Source of the DNA: Flavobacterium sp. | Lineage (GTDB): Bacteria; Bacteroidota; Bacteroidia; Flavobacteriales; Flavobacteriaceae | Assembly (NCBI RefSeq): GCF_028689845.1 | Contig: NZ_JAQVCH010000025.1 | Location: 1-40,204, forward strand | DNA: 40,204 nt | Reading direction: 5' to 3' | In this document: piece after piece, positions 39,912 to 40,204 of the stretch | How positions within the stretch are numbered: position 1 is the stretch's first letter | How the letters are laid out: every line of letters starts with the position of its first letter | Made by a program: the position numbers and the translations under genes | The notes under the pieces: generated by a model | The model's database searches: none | What the model was told of the DNA's origin: nothing | What the model saw: only the letters and a program-made list of their open reading frames with translations

Positions 39912-40204
39912 ATGGATTCACTCACTCAAATCGTTCTAGGAGCTGCCGTTGGAAATGAAATTCTTGGCAAAAAATTAGGTAACAAAGCAATCTTATATGG
40001 AGCTATTGCAGGAACAATTCCTGATTTAGATGTTCTTTTTGGGAAGTTATTAGATCCAATTACGGCCGTTGAAATCCACCGGGGTTTTAGTCATTCAGTC
40101 TTATTTTTTCTAATCTTATCACCTTTATTAGCATTGATTTTAACCCGCTTAGAAAAGAAAAAAGGCGTAACTTTTAAAGAAGCAACCTTCTTCTGGTTTT
40201 TTGG
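39912..40204 (+). CDS. Metal-dependent hydrolase (YdjM/DUF457 family), 5' part
   Basis: The frame starts at ATG 39912 and is cut by the window end after about 97 residues. MDSLTQIVLGAAVGNEILG, the metal-binding GTIPDLDV and HRGFSHSV motifs, and the following hydrophobic helix identify the membrane-bound LexA-regulated/YdjM-type hydrolase family, whose conserved His and Asp bind a metal. The biological substrate is unclear. It lies 11 bases after the lipoprotein gene. Confidence 0.88.
   Translation, partial: MDSLTQIVLGAAVGNEILGKKLGNKAILYGAIAGTIPDLDVLFGKLLDPITAVEIHRGFSHSVLFFLILSPLLALILTRLEKKKGVTFKEATFFWFF

Noticed and set aside
1..40204. tRNA or rRNA genes, insertion sequences, frameshifted genes
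   Set aside because: I looked for them and saw no supporting sequence; all major frames appear intact.

Overview
The window looks like a stretch of chromosome from a Flavobacterium-type member of the Bacteroidota. It is strongly AT-rich. Many starts are preceded by a TAnnTTTG -7 box and not by a Shine-Dalgarno sequence. The gene content also fits: a TamB/lipoprotein-TamA pair, Bacteroidota families such as DUF3810, DUF4268, DUF6265 and DUF6565, a fused isobutyryl-CoA mutase (IcmF), and many short lipoproteins. I see no prophage, insertion sequence, CRISPR array, tRNA or rRNA, and no gene-free stretch longer than about 220 bases.

Layout. 0-4 kb: a DUF4268 protein and a cyclophilin lipoprotein (minus) run head-to-head with a CoA-type Nudix hydrolase and a PlsC-like acyltransferase (plus); then come a four-helix membrane protein and its ECF sigma factor (minus). 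4-10.3 kb: housekeeping genes, namely type II NADH dehydrogenase, a DUF3810 metallopeptidase-like protein, a small thioredoxin-like ferredoxin, the dipeptidase PepD, a DUF6265 lipoprotein and release factor 1, separated by clear hairpin terminators. 10.3-32.1 kb: an almost entirely minus-strand block rich in stress and envelope functions. It holds a DUF6565 lipoprotein; an operon of outer-membrane barrel, DUF5670 micro-protein, YtxH, holin-superfamily-III protein and an unknown; a lipoprotein plus YihY; an AraC regulator/response regulator/histidine kinase cascade downstream of an Mla-type lipid transporter; a general-stress flavin-fold protein (plus strand); a DUF2383 bundle protein; and the run dps-csbD-hairpin-AI-2E permease-FAD oxidoreductase-tamB-tamL. 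32.2-40.2 kb: mostly plus-strand metabolism, with pyrF, a cytosolic BtuF-like protein, an alpha/beta hydrolase, icmF, a lipoprotein and the start of a membrane metal-dependent hydrolase, interrupted by a minus-strand micro-gene and a DUF4197 lipoprotein.

How it fits together. The central block looks like a dispersed general-stress and envelope-maintenance island. Several products (CsbD, YtxH, DUF5670/Lmo0937, the stress flavin-fold protein, Dps) belong to families known from the sigma-B regulon of Gram-positive bacteria, although this organism group lacks sigma-B. The promoters of dps and of the barrel/DUF5670/YtxH/holin operon, 19 kb apart, share a 24-base stretch with 20 identities that covers the -7 box and the DNA just upstream. 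This is the best candidate here for an undescribed regulatory system. The two-component/AraC trio in the same block is an obvious but unproven candidate for the regulator.
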